Of a stretch of 64,000 bases of DNA, positions 56,173 through 64,000 are shown piece after piece (the first letter of the stretch is position 1; each line of letters starts with the position of its first letter). The notes below the pieces were generated by a model. It was given only the letters and a program-made list of their open reading frames with translations. It searched no databases and was not told the origin of the DNA. The stretch comes from Pseudomonas sp. JUb42. GTDB lineage: Bacteria > Pseudomonadota > Gammaproteobacteria > Pseudomonadales > Pseudomonadaceae. Position numbers and translations under genes: made by a program. The stretch lies in the NCBI RefSeq assembly GCF_024807945.1, contig NZ_JANUFD010000001.1, positions 496,001 to 560,000 on the forward strand, given 5' to 3'.

Positions 56173-57230
56173 CAGTGCGCCTTGAGGTTTTTCAGCTCGA
56201 CTTGCGCAGCGCCTTCGGCAGCAACGCCGATCTGGCCGATGACCCAAGGCTGCTCGCCGGCGTCACGCAGCACTTTCAGGGCGCTTTCAACGTGTTCCTG
56301 AGCGACACAGATGACCATGCCGACGCCGCAGTTGAGGACGCGGTGCATCTCGTGCTCGTCGACGTTGCCTTTTTCCTGCAACCAGTCGAACACCGCCGGA
56401 CGCTGCCAGCTGGCGACGTCGACAACCGCCTGGGCACCGGCTGGCAGTACGCGCGGGATGTTGTCCAGCAGGCCGCCACCCGTGATATGGGCCATGGCCT
56501 TGACCGCGCCAGTTTCCTTGATCAGCTTGAGCAGTTGCTTGACGTAGATGCGGGTCGGCGCCATCAGCAGGTCGGTCAATGGCTTGCCGTCGAGCTGGAT
56601 GGTTTCGATATCGGCACCGGACACTTCGATGATCTTGCGGATCAGCGAGTAGCCGTTGGAGTGCGGGCCGGAAGATGGCAGGGCCAGCAGGGCATCACCG
56701 GTGGCGACTTTCGAGCCGTCGATGATTTCGGCTTTCTCGACGACGCCGACGCAGAAACCGGCCAGGTCGTAGTCTTCGCCTTCGTACATGCCCGGCATTT
56801 CTGCGGTTTCACCGCCCACCAGAGAGCAGCCAGCCAGTTCGCAGCCGGCGCCGATGCCGGTGACGACCTGGGCCGCCGTATCGACGTTGAGCTTGCCGGT
56901 GGCGTAGTAGTCGAGGAAGAACAGCGGCTCGGCGCCACAGACCACTAGGTCGTTGACGCACATGGCGACCAGGTCGATGCCGATGCTGTCGTGCTTGTTC
57001 AGGTTCAGGGCCAGGCGCAGCTTAGTGCCGACGCCGTCAGTGCCGGAGACCAGAACGGGCTGTTTGTAACCGGCCGGGATTTCGCAAAGGGCGCCGAAGC
57101 CACCCAGGCCGCCCATGACTTCCGGACGCTTGGTGCGCTTGGCGACGCTCTTGATGCGTTCGACCAATGCTTCACCGGCGTCGATGTCTACACCGGCGTC
57201 TTTGTAGCTCAGGGAGGGTTGCTTGCTCAT
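56172..57230 (-). CDS. purM: Phosphoribosylformylglycinamidine cyclo-ligase
   Basis: The 352-residue enzyme (AIR synthetase) closes the imidazole ring of purines. Family segments [65 protein letters not shown] and [18 protein letters not shown] are present. ATG 57230 ([16 protein letters not shown]) agrees with P. aeruginosa PurM; the open frame continues upstream to 57455 without a ribosome site. Confidence 0.96.
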   Translation of the reverse strand: MSKQPSLSYKDAGVDIDAGEALVERIKSVAKRTKRPEVMGGLGGFGALCEIPAGYKQPVLVSGTDGVGTKLRLALNLNKHDSIGIDLVAMCVNDLVVCGAEPLFFLDYYATGKLNVDTAAQVVTGIGAGCELAGCSLVGGETAEMPGMYEGEDYDLAGFCVGVVEKAEIIDGSKVATGDALLALPSSGPHSNGYSLIRKIIEVSGADIETIQLDGKPLTDLLMAPTRIYVKQLLKLIKETGAVKAMAHITGGGLLDNIPRVLPAGAQAVVDVASWQRPAVFDWLQEKGNVDEHEMHRVLNCGVGMVICVAQEHVESALKVLRDAGEQPWVIGQIGVAAEGAAQVELKNLKAH

Positions 57231-57560
57231 AATCCAGGCCTTTAGGGGGGATTCGGGGGTATCGACCGCTGCGGCGGGGCCAGCAGGACGGGTCTGAACA
57301 AGACCTTGTCTGTAAGCCACCACCATCGCCAGTCTGCGAAGGCGCGCGATTTTATCAGGCTTGGGGGCTACGGGCCATCCTTGGGCCGACGGGCAGGTGA
57401 TGTGTTGCAAAATAAACCGCCGAATCAACGGTCTGCACCGTTCGTCGCGGGTCAATTAAGGTGTACCTTTCTTTGATAGTTGAATGATTGGCCCTCATTA
57501 GAGGTCCTAGGCTTCGTTACGCGGTCTTTTCACTCCGCATTTTCCGTTTGGGAACCTTCC
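57231..57560. other. Divergent purM / DUF2066 promoter region
   Basis: The 330 bases separate two divergent core genes. I see no PurR-type palindrome and no repeat element; A/T-richer patches near 57345 and 57460-57480 are the likely promoter sites. Confidence 0.4.
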
Positions 57561-58628
57561 ATGCGTCTTTCTAAAATTCTATTCGTTGGCTGCCTGTCCC
57601 TGATCAGCCTGCCGAGCCTGGCCGAAACCGTGAACAATTTGTACCAGGTGCGTGAGCCTGTGACGGCGCAGTCGCCGGATGAGCGTACCCGTGCCACCCA
57701 GGCGGCGCTGGAAACTCTGGTCTTGCGTCTGACCGGCGATGCCAAGGCACCGCAAGGCCCGGCCCTGGCCGAGTTGCGCAAGAATCCGCAGCAGATCATC
57801 AACCAGACCGGCTATGAAGCGGGCGCAACGCAGATGCTGCTGGTGGATTTCGATCCAGTCAGTACCGATCGCGCCCTGCGTCAGGCCGGGCTGTCGCTGT
57901 GGGGCAGCAATCGGCCGAGCATTCTTGGTTGGTGGCTGATGGACGCCACCGATGGCTCGAACCTGATCGGTGACGGTCAATCGGCCGCCGAACCGTTGCG
58001 CCGGGCTGCGCAGCACCGGGGCCTGCCATTGCGCCTGCCCCTGGCGGACCTGAGTGAGCAGGGCGTCGGTACCGCGAAAAACCTCGAAAGTACTGACCCT
58101 GCGCCATTGAAAGAAGCGTCCGAGCGCTACGGTGCCGATGCGCTGCTGGCGGTGCACGGTCATGAAGAAAATGGTCAGTGGCAGGCGCAATGGCGCCTGT
58201 GGCTGGGCGATCAACGCGAGCAGGGCACGGCTACCGGTGCCAGTCAGGAAGCCCTGGCCGATGCGGTGATGCTGGCGGTCAGTCAGCGTCTGGCGCCGCG
58301 TTATGTGGCCAAACCCGGAGCGTCTACCGCCCTGACCCTGGATGTACAGGGCATGACGTTCGAGCGTTATGCGCAGTTGAATCGCTTGCTTGAACCGTTC
58401 GGCGGACGTTTGCAGACGGTGGACGGCAGCCGTGTCGGCTATGAAGTGACCGGCAGCGTCGATCAGTTGCGTTCGCAACTGAGCCTGGCCAAGTTGCAGG
58501 AAGTGCCGGCGGGTGAGATTGCTGCGGCGGCTGCGCCCGGGGCTCCGGTGGATGCGGGGGCGGGTGTTCCTGCTCCGGCATCGGCGCCTGTTGCGGCAGC
58601 GGCGACGCAATTGCATTTCCGTTGGTAA
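57561..58628 (+). CDS. Exported DUF2066 protein
   Basis: The 355-residue protein has a signal peptide (MRLSKILFVGCLSLISLPSLA) followed by the DUF2066 domain (NLYQVREPVTAQSPDERTRATQ split, LVLRLTGDAKAP, GRAFLGWW-like SILGWWLMD). The C-terminus ends in an Ala/Pro-rich linker. The function of DUF2066 is unknown. The position between purM and a PerM-type gene matches P. aeruginosa PA0946. Confidence 0.85.
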   Translation: MRLSKILFVGCLSLISLPSLAETVNNLYQVREPVTAQSPDERTRATQAALETLVLRLTGDAKAPQGPALAELRKNPQQIINQTGYEAGATQMLLVDFDPVSTDRALRQAGLSLWGSNRPSILGWWLMDATDGSNLIGDGQSAAEPLRRAAQHRGLPLRLPLADLSEQGVGTAKNLESTDPAPLKEASERYGADALLAVHGHEENGQWQAQWRLWLGDQREQGTATGASQEALADAVMLAVSQRLAPRYVAKPGASTALTLDVQGMTFERYAQLNRLLEPFGGRLQTVDGSRVGYEVTGSVDQLRSQLSLAKLQEVPAGEIAAAAAPGAPVDAGAGVPAPASAPVAAAATQLHFRW

Positions 58629-58652
58629 GCGAGAGGTAGTGGTGCAAAACAT

Positions 58653-58744
58653 GTGGGAGCCGCCTTGGTGGCGATCGAGTGCGCAGCGCTCGCAATTGCA
58701 TCAGTGCCTGAGCTGACGCCATCGCCAGCAAGCCGGCTCCCACA
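58653..58744. repeat. REP pair, GTGGGAGCCGCCTTGGTGGCGA type
   Basis: The left arm GTGGGAGCCGCCTTGGTGGCG and the diverged right arm CGCCAGCAAGCCGGCTCCCAC are separated by a palindromic spacer (GAGTGCGCAGCGCTC). It lies between the DUF2066 and PerM genes. Confidence 0.75.
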
Positions 58745-58794
58745 CAGTTGTATTCCAGCCCAAATGGTATGTTTTGTTTGAGATAGAGGTGTTG

Positions 58795-59868
58795 ATGACT
58801 GATACACGGCGTTGGTTCTGGATTGGCGGTATGCTGCTGCTATGTCTGTTCATCTATATATTGCATCCGATCCTCTCGCCGTTTCTGGTCGCGCTGTTGC
58901 TCGCCTATATGGGCGATCCGCTGGCTGATCGCTTGGAGAAACTGGGGCTGTCACGAACCCTGAGCGTGGTCGCGGTCTTCGCGCTGTTTACCCTGATCCT
59001 AATGGCCCTGCTGCTGGTACTGGTGCCGATGCTGGCCAAACAGTTGTATCGCCTCTATGAACTGGCGCCGCAGATCCTCGACTGGCTGCAACACACGGCA
59101 TTGCCCTGGACCCAGGCCAAGCTGGGTCTGGCGGACGGTTTCTGGAAATTCGACAAGATCAAGGCCGCCATCTCCGAACACATGGGCCAGACCGGCGATA
59201 TCGTCAGTGTGATCCTGTCCCAGGCCACGGCCTCGAGCCTGGCGCTGATCGGCTGGCTGACCAATCTGGTGCTGATCCCGGTAGTGTGCTTCTACCTGCT
59301 GCGGGACTGGGACGTGATGATGGCGAAGATCCAGAGCCTGCTGCCGCGTCATCGCGAGGAGCGTATCGTCAAGCTGGCCGGTGAGTGTCATGAAGTGCTC
59401 GGCGCGTTCATCCGTGGGCAACTGCTGGTGATGCTGGCTCTGGGTGTTATCTACGCCGCCGGCCTGATGCTGGTAGGCCTGGAACTGGGCCTGTTGATCG
59501 GCCTGATCGCCGGTCTGGCAGCCATCGTGCCGTATATGGGCTTTGTTATCGGCATCGGCGCGGCGATTACTGCCGGGCTGTTCCAGTTCGGCGGCGATCT
59601 GTACCCGATGCTGGGGATTGTCGCGGTGTTCATGGTCGGCCAGGCGCTGGAAGGCATGGTCCTGACGCCGTTGCTGGTGGGGGATCGTATCGGTCTGCAT
59701 CCGGTGGCGGTGATCTTCGCGATTCTGGCCGGCGGCGAGCTGTTCGGCTTTACCGGTATCCTTCTGGCTCTGCCGGTTGCCGCAGTGATCATGGTGCTGG
59801 TGCGGCACATGCACGACCTTTATAAAGAGTCGGATATCTACGGTGGCGCGGAAGATCCTGATTTGTAA
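58795..59868 (+). CDS. AI-2E exporter/PerM-family permease
   Basis: The 357-residue inner-membrane protein has about seven to eight hydrophobic helices and the family segments ILHPILSPFLVALLLAYM at the N-terminus, LIPVVCFYLLRDWD in the middle and VPYMGFVIGIGAAI near the end. The family includes AI-2 exporters and PerM-like transporters; the substrate cannot be told. ATG 58795 follows GAGG. Confidence 0.88.
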   Translation: MTDTRRWFWIGGMLLLCLFIYILHPILSPFLVALLLAYMGDPLADRLEKLGLSRTLSVVAVFALFTLILMALLLVLVPMLAKQLYRLYELAPQILDWLQHTALPWTQAKLGLADGFWKFDKIKAAISEHMGQTGDIVSVILSQATASSLALIGWLTNLVLIPVVCFYLLRDWDVMMAKIQSLLPRHREERIVKLAGECHEVLGAFIRGQLLVMLALGVIYAAGLMLVGLELGLLIGLIAGLAAIVPYMGFVIGIGAAITAGLFQFGGDLYPMLGIVAVFMVGQALEGMVLTPLLVGDRIGLHPVAVIFAILAGGELFGFTGILLALPVAAVIMVLVRHMHDLYKESDIYGGAEDPDL

Positions 59869-60030
59869 GTGTTTCCGGTTTTCACAAAGCGTGGCGGGCG
59901 ATTTGCCAGCCACGCGCATAAACCTTTGATTTTGCTTGTGGTCTCTCGCATTGTGCGCCCGACGTCACGGGTATAGACTTTGCAGACTTTACACAGAGGC
60001 CCCTATGGCTCCCCGAGCCGTTCAGCCAGC

Positions 60031-60735
60031 ATGAAACCGATTCAGCTGCCCCTGGGTGTGCGTCTGCGTGATGACGCCACCTTCATCAATTACTATCCTG
60101 GCGCCAATGCTGCGGCCCTCGGCTACGTCGAGCGGCTGTGTGAAGCCGATGCCGGATGGACCGAAAGCCTGATTTACCTCTGGGGTAAGGACGGGGTAGG
60201 GCGTACGCATCTGTTGCAGGCGGCCTGCCTGCGTTTCGAGCAGTTGGGTGAGCCGGCGGTGTATCTGCCCATGGCGCAGGTTATCGAGCAGGGTGTCGAG
60301 TTGTTCGATCATCTCGAGCAGTACGAGCTGGTGTGCATCGACGACCTGCAAGTGGTGGTCGGCAAGCCGGAGTGGGAAGAGGCGCTGTTCCACCTGTTCA
60401 ATCGCCTGCGTGACAGCGGTCGTCGTTTGCTGATTGCGGCATCCCAGTCGCCCAGGGAATTGCCGGTCAAGCTGGCGGATCTCAAGTCGCGCCTGACCAT
60501 GGCCCTGGTGTTCCAGATGCGCGCCCTGTCCGATGAAGACAAATTGCGTGCCCTGCAGCTGCGTGCCTCGCGCCGCGGTCTGCACCTGACTGACGAAGTC
60601 GGGCATTTCATCCTGACTCGCGGCACCCGCAGCATGAGCGCATTGTTCGATTTGCTCGAACGCCTGGATCAGGCCTCGTTGCAGGAAAAGCGCAAGCTGA
60701 CCATTCCCTTCCTTAAAGAAACCCTCGGGTGGTAG
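60031..60735 (+). CDS. hda: DnaA regulatory inactivator Hda
   Basis: The 234-residue AAA+ protein works with the sliding clamp to convert DnaA-ATP to DnaA-ADP after initiation. The clamp-binding motif QLPLGV is at residues 5-10, Walker A is degenerate (GKDGVGRTHLL), Walker B is VCIDDLQVV and sensor motifs follow (RLLIAASQSPRELP). Its stop overlaps the start of the sirtuin gene. Confidence 0.93.
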   Translation: MKPIQLPLGVRLRDDATFINYYPGANAAALGYVERLCEADAGWTESLIYLWGKDGVGRTHLLQAACLRFEQLGEPAVYLPMAQVIEQGVELFDHLEQYELVCIDDLQVVVGKPEWEEALFHLFNRLRDSGRRLLIAASQSPRELPVKLADLKSRLTMALVFQMRALSDEDKLRALQLRASRRGLHLTDEVGHFILTRGTRSMSALFDLLERLDQASLQEKRKLTIPFLKETLGW

Positions 60736-61493
60736 ATCCGGCGCTGGTGTTGCAGGTCGCTGCTGCCTTGCGTCATGCCCGCCGCATCCTGATCATTACC
60801 GGTGCGGGACTGTCCGCTGATTCCGGTCTGCCGACCTATCGTGGCGTAGGCGGCCTGTATAACGGCGAAACCACCGATGGCCTGCCGATCGAGATGGCGC
60901 TGTCCGGTCCTATGTTGCGCCGCGATCCGGCCTTGTGTTGGAAGTACATCGCCGAATTGGGCCGAGCCTGTCTCGGAGGTGAGGCCAACGCAGCCCACTA
61001 CGCCATCGCTCAGTTACAGCGCATGAAACCCGATTGCTGGGTGCTGACCCAGAACGTCGATGGCTATCATCGGGCGGCGGGCAGCCCGCCGGAGCGCCTG
61101 ATCGAGATTCATGGCCAGATGGCGCCATTGTTCTGCCAATCCTGCGGTGCCCATGACCCGCAGTTGAGCGAGCATCTGCAACAACCGCTGCCGCCGCTGT
61201 GCAAACGCTGTCATGGCGTTTTGCGACCACCGGTCGTATTGTTTGAGGAAATGTTGCCCCAGGAGGCGCTGGCGATGTTGCAGGAGCAGATGACCCTGGG
61301 CTTTGATATGGTGCTGAGCATCGGCACCACGGCGAGCTTCCCGTATATCCATGAACCCATGCTGCGCACGCGGGTATCCGGTGGTTTTACGGCGGAAATC
61401 AATCCGGTAAGCACCGATCACAGTGCGCAAATGGATGCGTTTTTGAAGTGCCGCGCGGTACATGTCATGGATCAATTGATAAGTCACATATAA
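60729..61493 (+). CDS. cobB: NAD-dependent protein deacylase (Sir2/CobB family)
   Basis: The 254-residue sirtuin removes acyl groups from lysines using NAD. Motifs GAGLSADSGLPTYRG, TQNVDGYHRAAG, the catalytic His in EIHGQMAPLFC, and the zinc-binding CxxC pairs CQSC and CKRC are present, as is VLFEEMLP. GTG 60729 overlaps the hda stop. Confidence 0.9.
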   Translation: MVDPALVLQVAAALRHARRILIITGAGLSADSGLPTYRGVGGLYNGETTDGLPIEMALSGPMLRRDPALCWKYIAELGRACLGGEANAAHYAIAQLQRMKPDCWVLTQNVDGYHRAAGSPPERLIEIHGQMAPLFCQSCGAHDPQLSEHLQQPLPPLCKRCHGVLRPPVVLFEEMLPQEALAMLQEQMTLGFDMVLSIGTTASFPYIHEPMLRTRVSGGFTAEINPVSTDHSAQMDAFLKCRAVHVMDQLISHI

Positions 61494-61568
61494 GTCGATT
61501 GAATTTGCAAATCACAGCGATAGAGGGCATAGTCGCGGCTTCTTAAATTCACAGCCACGGTCGTGCCC

Positions 61569-62246
61569 ATGCTAAATCGCTTTGCACCCCTCGTGCCTCT
61601 CGCACTCGTCTCACTGCTCTTCGGCTGCTCGGCCAACATGCCGACGTCGCAACAGCAGTACCAAACCCCGGTTACCGCTCAGTCCTCCGGCCATCGCGCA
61701 GATCGCGCTGACGGCTCGGTTCTTCAGGACGAGCTGGCCACTGAAGCCGAACTGGCTCAGTTTGCCGAACAAAAACCTTATCAGTTGCCAGCCTTGGCTG
61801 ACAGCATTCTTGAACGCGGCAAGTCGTTGATCGGTACTCGCTACCGTTTTGGCGGTACTTCGACCAGTTCGGGTTTCGATTGCAGCGGTTTCATTGGCTA
61901 CCTGTTCCGCGAACAGGCCGGCATGAGCCTGCCACGCTCCTCGCGCGAAATGATCAACATTGATGCTCCGCTGGTTAAGCGCAATGACCTCAAGCCAGGT
62001 GACCTGCTGTTCTTCAGCACTGCCGGCCGCGGTCGCGTCAGCCACGCCGGGATCTACCTGGGTGATGATCAGTTCATCCACTCCAGCAGCCGCCGCAGCG
62101 GTGGTGTGCGTGTCGACAGCCTCGACGATGTGTACTGGAGCAAGACCTTTATCGAAGCCAAGCGTGCCTTGGCCATGGCTCCGCCTTCTGCACCAGAGCA
62201 GACGACTGCCATGAGTTCGACTACAATTCAACGCCGTCACCCTTGA
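61569..62246 (+). CDS. NlpC/P60 peptidoglycan endopeptidase lipoprotein
   Basis: The 225-residue protein has a lipoprotein signal (LVSLLFGCS) and an NlpC/P60 cysteine peptidase domain, with the catalytic Cys in GFDCSGFIGYLF, His in RVSHAGIYLG and third polar residue in HSSSRRSG. It cuts stem-peptide bonds in peptidoglycan (MepS/Spr-like). ATG 61569 is preferred; GTG 61563 is in frame. A close paralogue follows directly. Confidence 0.9.
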   Translation: MLNRFAPLVPLALVSLLFGCSANMPTSQQQYQTPVTAQSSGHRADRADGSVLQDELATEAELAQFAEQKPYQLPALADSILERGKSLIGTRYRFGGTSTSSGFDCSGFIGYLFREQAGMSLPRSSREMINIDAPLVKRNDLKPGDLLFFSTAGRGRVSHAGIYLGDDQFIHSSSRRSGGVRVDSLDDVYWSKTFIEAKRALAMAPPSAPEQTTAMSSTTIQRRHP

Positions 62247-62319
62247 AATGCCTGGGCGCGCTATAGCGCGCCTTATGATCAGCTCGGCAAGATAAGCCGC
62301 ATCCAGCAGGTTGTTGTTT

Positions 62320-62856
62320 ATGTCGATAACGGTACGCCTGGCGATCATCTCCCTCGCAGCCTTGCTCGGTGCCTGCGCAAGCGCGCCACCGCCGCAGCCC
62401 CGGATCGTTCAGCGTCCGGTTCTCGTTGCACCCTCGCAAACTCCTCCCGCTGCCGAAGATGTCCTGTTCCGTGCCCTTGGCTTGGTCGGTACGCCTTATC
62501 GCTGGGGTGGCAACACGCCCGATTCCGGATTCGATTGCAGCGGCCTGATCGGTTACGTCTATCGTGATGCCGCCGGTATTGCCCTGCCACGCTCGACCCG
62601 TGACCTAGTGGTGATGCGCGCGCCGGATGTCGATCGCGCCCAACTGCAATCCGGCGACCTGGTGTTTTTCGCCACGGGCGGCGGCAGCCAGGTCAGCCAT
62701 GCCGGGATCTACGTCGGCGAAGGCCGCTTCGTGCATGCCCCGCAGACCGGCGGCACGGTCAAGCTCGACAGCCTGGACAAGCCTTACTGGCAGAAGGCTT
62801 ATCTGAATGCCAAGCGGGTTATTCAGCCTGAGCATTTGGCGCAGATGCAAAACTGA
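62320..62856 (+). CDS. NlpC/P60 peptidoglycan endopeptidase lipoprotein, second copy
   Basis: The 178-residue protein has a lipoprotein signal (AALLGACAS) and the same peptidase domain as its neighbour (GFDCSGLIGYVY, QVSHAGIYVG, FVHAPQTGG). The linker between lipid anchor and domain is shorter and Pro-rich. Tandem genes of this kind probably arose by duplication; both keep the Cys-His pair. Confidence 0.9.
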   Translation: MSITVRLAIISLAALLGACASAPPPQPRIVQRPVLVAPSQTPPAAEDVLFRALGLVGTPYRWGGNTPDSGFDCSGLIGYVYRDAAGIALPRSTRDLVVMRAPDVDRAQLQSGDLVFFATGGGSQVSHAGIYVGEGRFVHAPQTGGTVKLDSLDKPYWQKAYLNAKRVIQPEHLAQMQN

Positions 62857-62921
62857 AGCTTCAAGCGGCAAGCTACAAGCGGATTGTGTGTAGGCTGCTT
62901 GTAGCTTGCAGCTTGACGCTC
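62857..62921. repeat. Inverted repeat of the AGCTTCAAGC class
   Basis: AAGCGGCAAGCTACAAGC (62863-62880) pairs at 17 of 18 positions with GCTTGTAGCTTGCAGCTT (62897-62914). It separates convergent genes and could also act as a weak terminator. A related copy is at 52737. Confidence 0.8.
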
Positions 62922-64000
62922 ACTTACTGGCAGTAACCCGCCAGATCACATTCCCCACATCATCCGCCACCAACACCCCGCCCTTATTGTCGTTGACTAT
63001 GCCCACCGGGCGGCCTTGTGCTTTCTCGTCCTGATTGAGGAAGCCCGTCAGCAGGTCAACCGGCGCACCACTGGGCTTGCCGTCGGTAAAGGGCACGAAG
63101 ATCACCTTATAGCCACTGTGGGGCTTGCGGTTCCATGAGCCGTGCTGGCTGACCAGCAGACCCTGAGTGAAGGGCGCGGGCAGGGATTTTCCGTCGGTGA
63201 AGACCATGCCCAACGACGCCGTGTGGGGGCCGACGGCGTAATCCGGGGCGATGGCCTTGGCGACCAGGGCGGGATTCTGTGGATCGACTCGCGCGTCCAC
63301 ATGCTGGCCGTAGTAGCTGAAGGGCCAGCCATAGAAAGCACCGTCCTGCACTGAGGTCACGTAGTCCGGCACCAGGTCGCTGCCGATCTCGTCCCGCTCG
63401 TTGACCGAGGTCCACAGCTTGCCGGTAGTCGGTTCCCAGTCCATGCCGTTAGGGTTGCGCAGACCGGAAGCGAAGATGCGGTGGGCGCCGGTGGCGGCAT
63501 CCACTTCCCAGATAGCTGCGCGGCCTTCTTCGGCGGCCAGGCCGTTCTCGCCGACATTACTGTTGGAGCCCACGGTGACGTACAGCCTGCTGCCGTCCTT
63601 GCTGGCAATGACGTTTTTTGTCCAGTGATGATTGATGGTCCCGGCGGGCAGGTCGACCACTTTGACCGGGGCGGCGCTGATTGATGTCTGGCCTTCCTGG
63701 TAGGGGAAGCGGATCAGACGATCAGTATCGGCGACGTACAGGTCATTGCCGATCAGCGTCATGCCAAAGGGTGAATTGAGGTGGTCGAGAAACACCTTGC
63801 GGGTTTCCGCCACGCCATCGTGATCGGCGTCGCGCAGCAGGGTGATGCGGTTGGCACTGGGCACGCCAGCTCCGGCCTTGCCCATGACCTTCTTCATCAC
63901 CCAGCCGCGAATGCCCTTGCTGTCGTCAGGCTTGGGCGGTGCGTTGGTTTCGGCCACCAGTACATCGCCATTGGGTAGCACATACAGCCAGCGCGGATGG
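62920..64000 (-). CDS. PQQ-type sugar (sorbosone) dehydrogenase, C-terminal part
   Basis: The minus-strand frame enters from the right edge, so the N-terminus is missing; 360 codons are visible. The beta-propeller has [72 protein letters not shown] and [16 protein letters not shown], the landmarks of sorbosone dehydrogenase-like PQQ-dependent glucose/sorbosone enzymes (GSDH family). It is expected to be periplasmic. Confidence 0.88.
   Translation of the reverse strand, partial: HPRWLYVLPNGDVLVAETNAPPKPDDSKGIRGWVMKKVMGKAGAGVPSANRITLLRDADHDGVAETRKVFLDHLNSPFGMTLIGNDLYVADTDRLIRFPYQEGQTSISAAPVKVVDLPAGTINHHWTKNVIASKDGSRLYVTVGSNSNVGENGLAAEEGRAAIWEVDAATGAHRIFASGLRNPNGMDWEPTTGKLWTSVNERDEIGSDLVPDYVTSVQDGAFYGWPFSYYGQHVDARVDPQNPALVAKAIAPDYAVGPHTASLGMVFTDGKSLPAPFTQGLLVSQHGSWNRKPHSGYKVIFVPFTDGKPSGAPVDLLTGFLNQDEKAQGRPVGIVNDNKGGVLVADDVGNVIWRVTASK

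Noticed and set aside
59889..59915. Stem-loop GCGTGGC/GCCACGC after the PerM gene
   Set aside because: The stem is short and is not followed by a T-run, so it is not called as a terminator.

Overview
The window is chromosomal DNA from a fluorescent-group Pseudomonas. Codon use and GC content, the linkage groups oprH-phoP-phoQ, gacS-ldhA, cysM-rlmD-relA-mazG and purM-purN, the paired nrdA/nrdB genes, and the many GTGGGAGCG...CGCTCCCAC inverted repeats (REP/REPIN type) between genes all point there. No rRNA, tRNA, CRISPR array or intact insertion sequence was found.

Left part (1-6.4 kb) is accessory. It holds a PAAR spike protein followed by a DUF6402-like cargo gene cut by the window edge (type VI secretion), a full-length HipA-family kinase without a HipB neighbour, and a BRO-N domain protein. 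An AT-rich block follows, with a three-gene operon of unknown function (one 294-residue protein and two small membrane proteins). This operon converges on a ScoMcrA-like HNH endonuclease, probably a type IV restriction enzyme. This block is the best place to look for an undescribed system.

Core part A (6.4-23.6 kb) holds class I ribonucleotide reductase (nrdB, nrdA, separately placed with long leaders), an OmpR-type two-component pair, the phosphopantetheinyl transferase pcpS, a periplasmic dienelactone hydrolase-like protein, oprH-phoP-phoQ with a tandem PhoP-box array, dctA behind a sigma-54 promoter, sprT, a Yip1-family membrane protein and ttcA.

Catabolic part (23.8-37.8 kb) is a hydroxyproline (lhp-type) gene cluster. 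It encodes 4-hydroxyproline 2-epimerase, a three-subunit D-hydroxyproline dehydrogenase, 1-pyrroline-4-hydroxy-2-carboxylate deaminase, an aconitase X-type cis-3-hydroxy-L-proline dehydratase, a second proline racemase-family protein with a Ser/Cys active site, 1-pyrroline-2-carboxylate reductase, a polar amino acid ABC importer, a PAS-AraC regulator and a GntR/FCD regulator. The same GTATAC-centred palindrome lies before three of its transcription units. The 2-oxoglutarate semialdehyde dehydrogenase needed to finish the 4-hydroxyproline route is not here.

Core part B (37.9-64 kb) holds a four-gene operon (ArsC-like, WrbA-like, DUF2069, Tag-like), a thioredoxin lipoprotein, a META-domain lipoprotein, ldhA, gacS, a PirRS-like two-component pair, cysM, rlmD, relA, mazG, a DUF2058 gene, a 59-residue gene not previously called by length, a DUF3108 gene, purN-purM, a DUF2066 gene, an AI-2E/PerM exporter, hda, a sirtuin, two NlpC/P60 lipoproteins and a sorbosone-dehydrogenase-like gene cut by the right edge.
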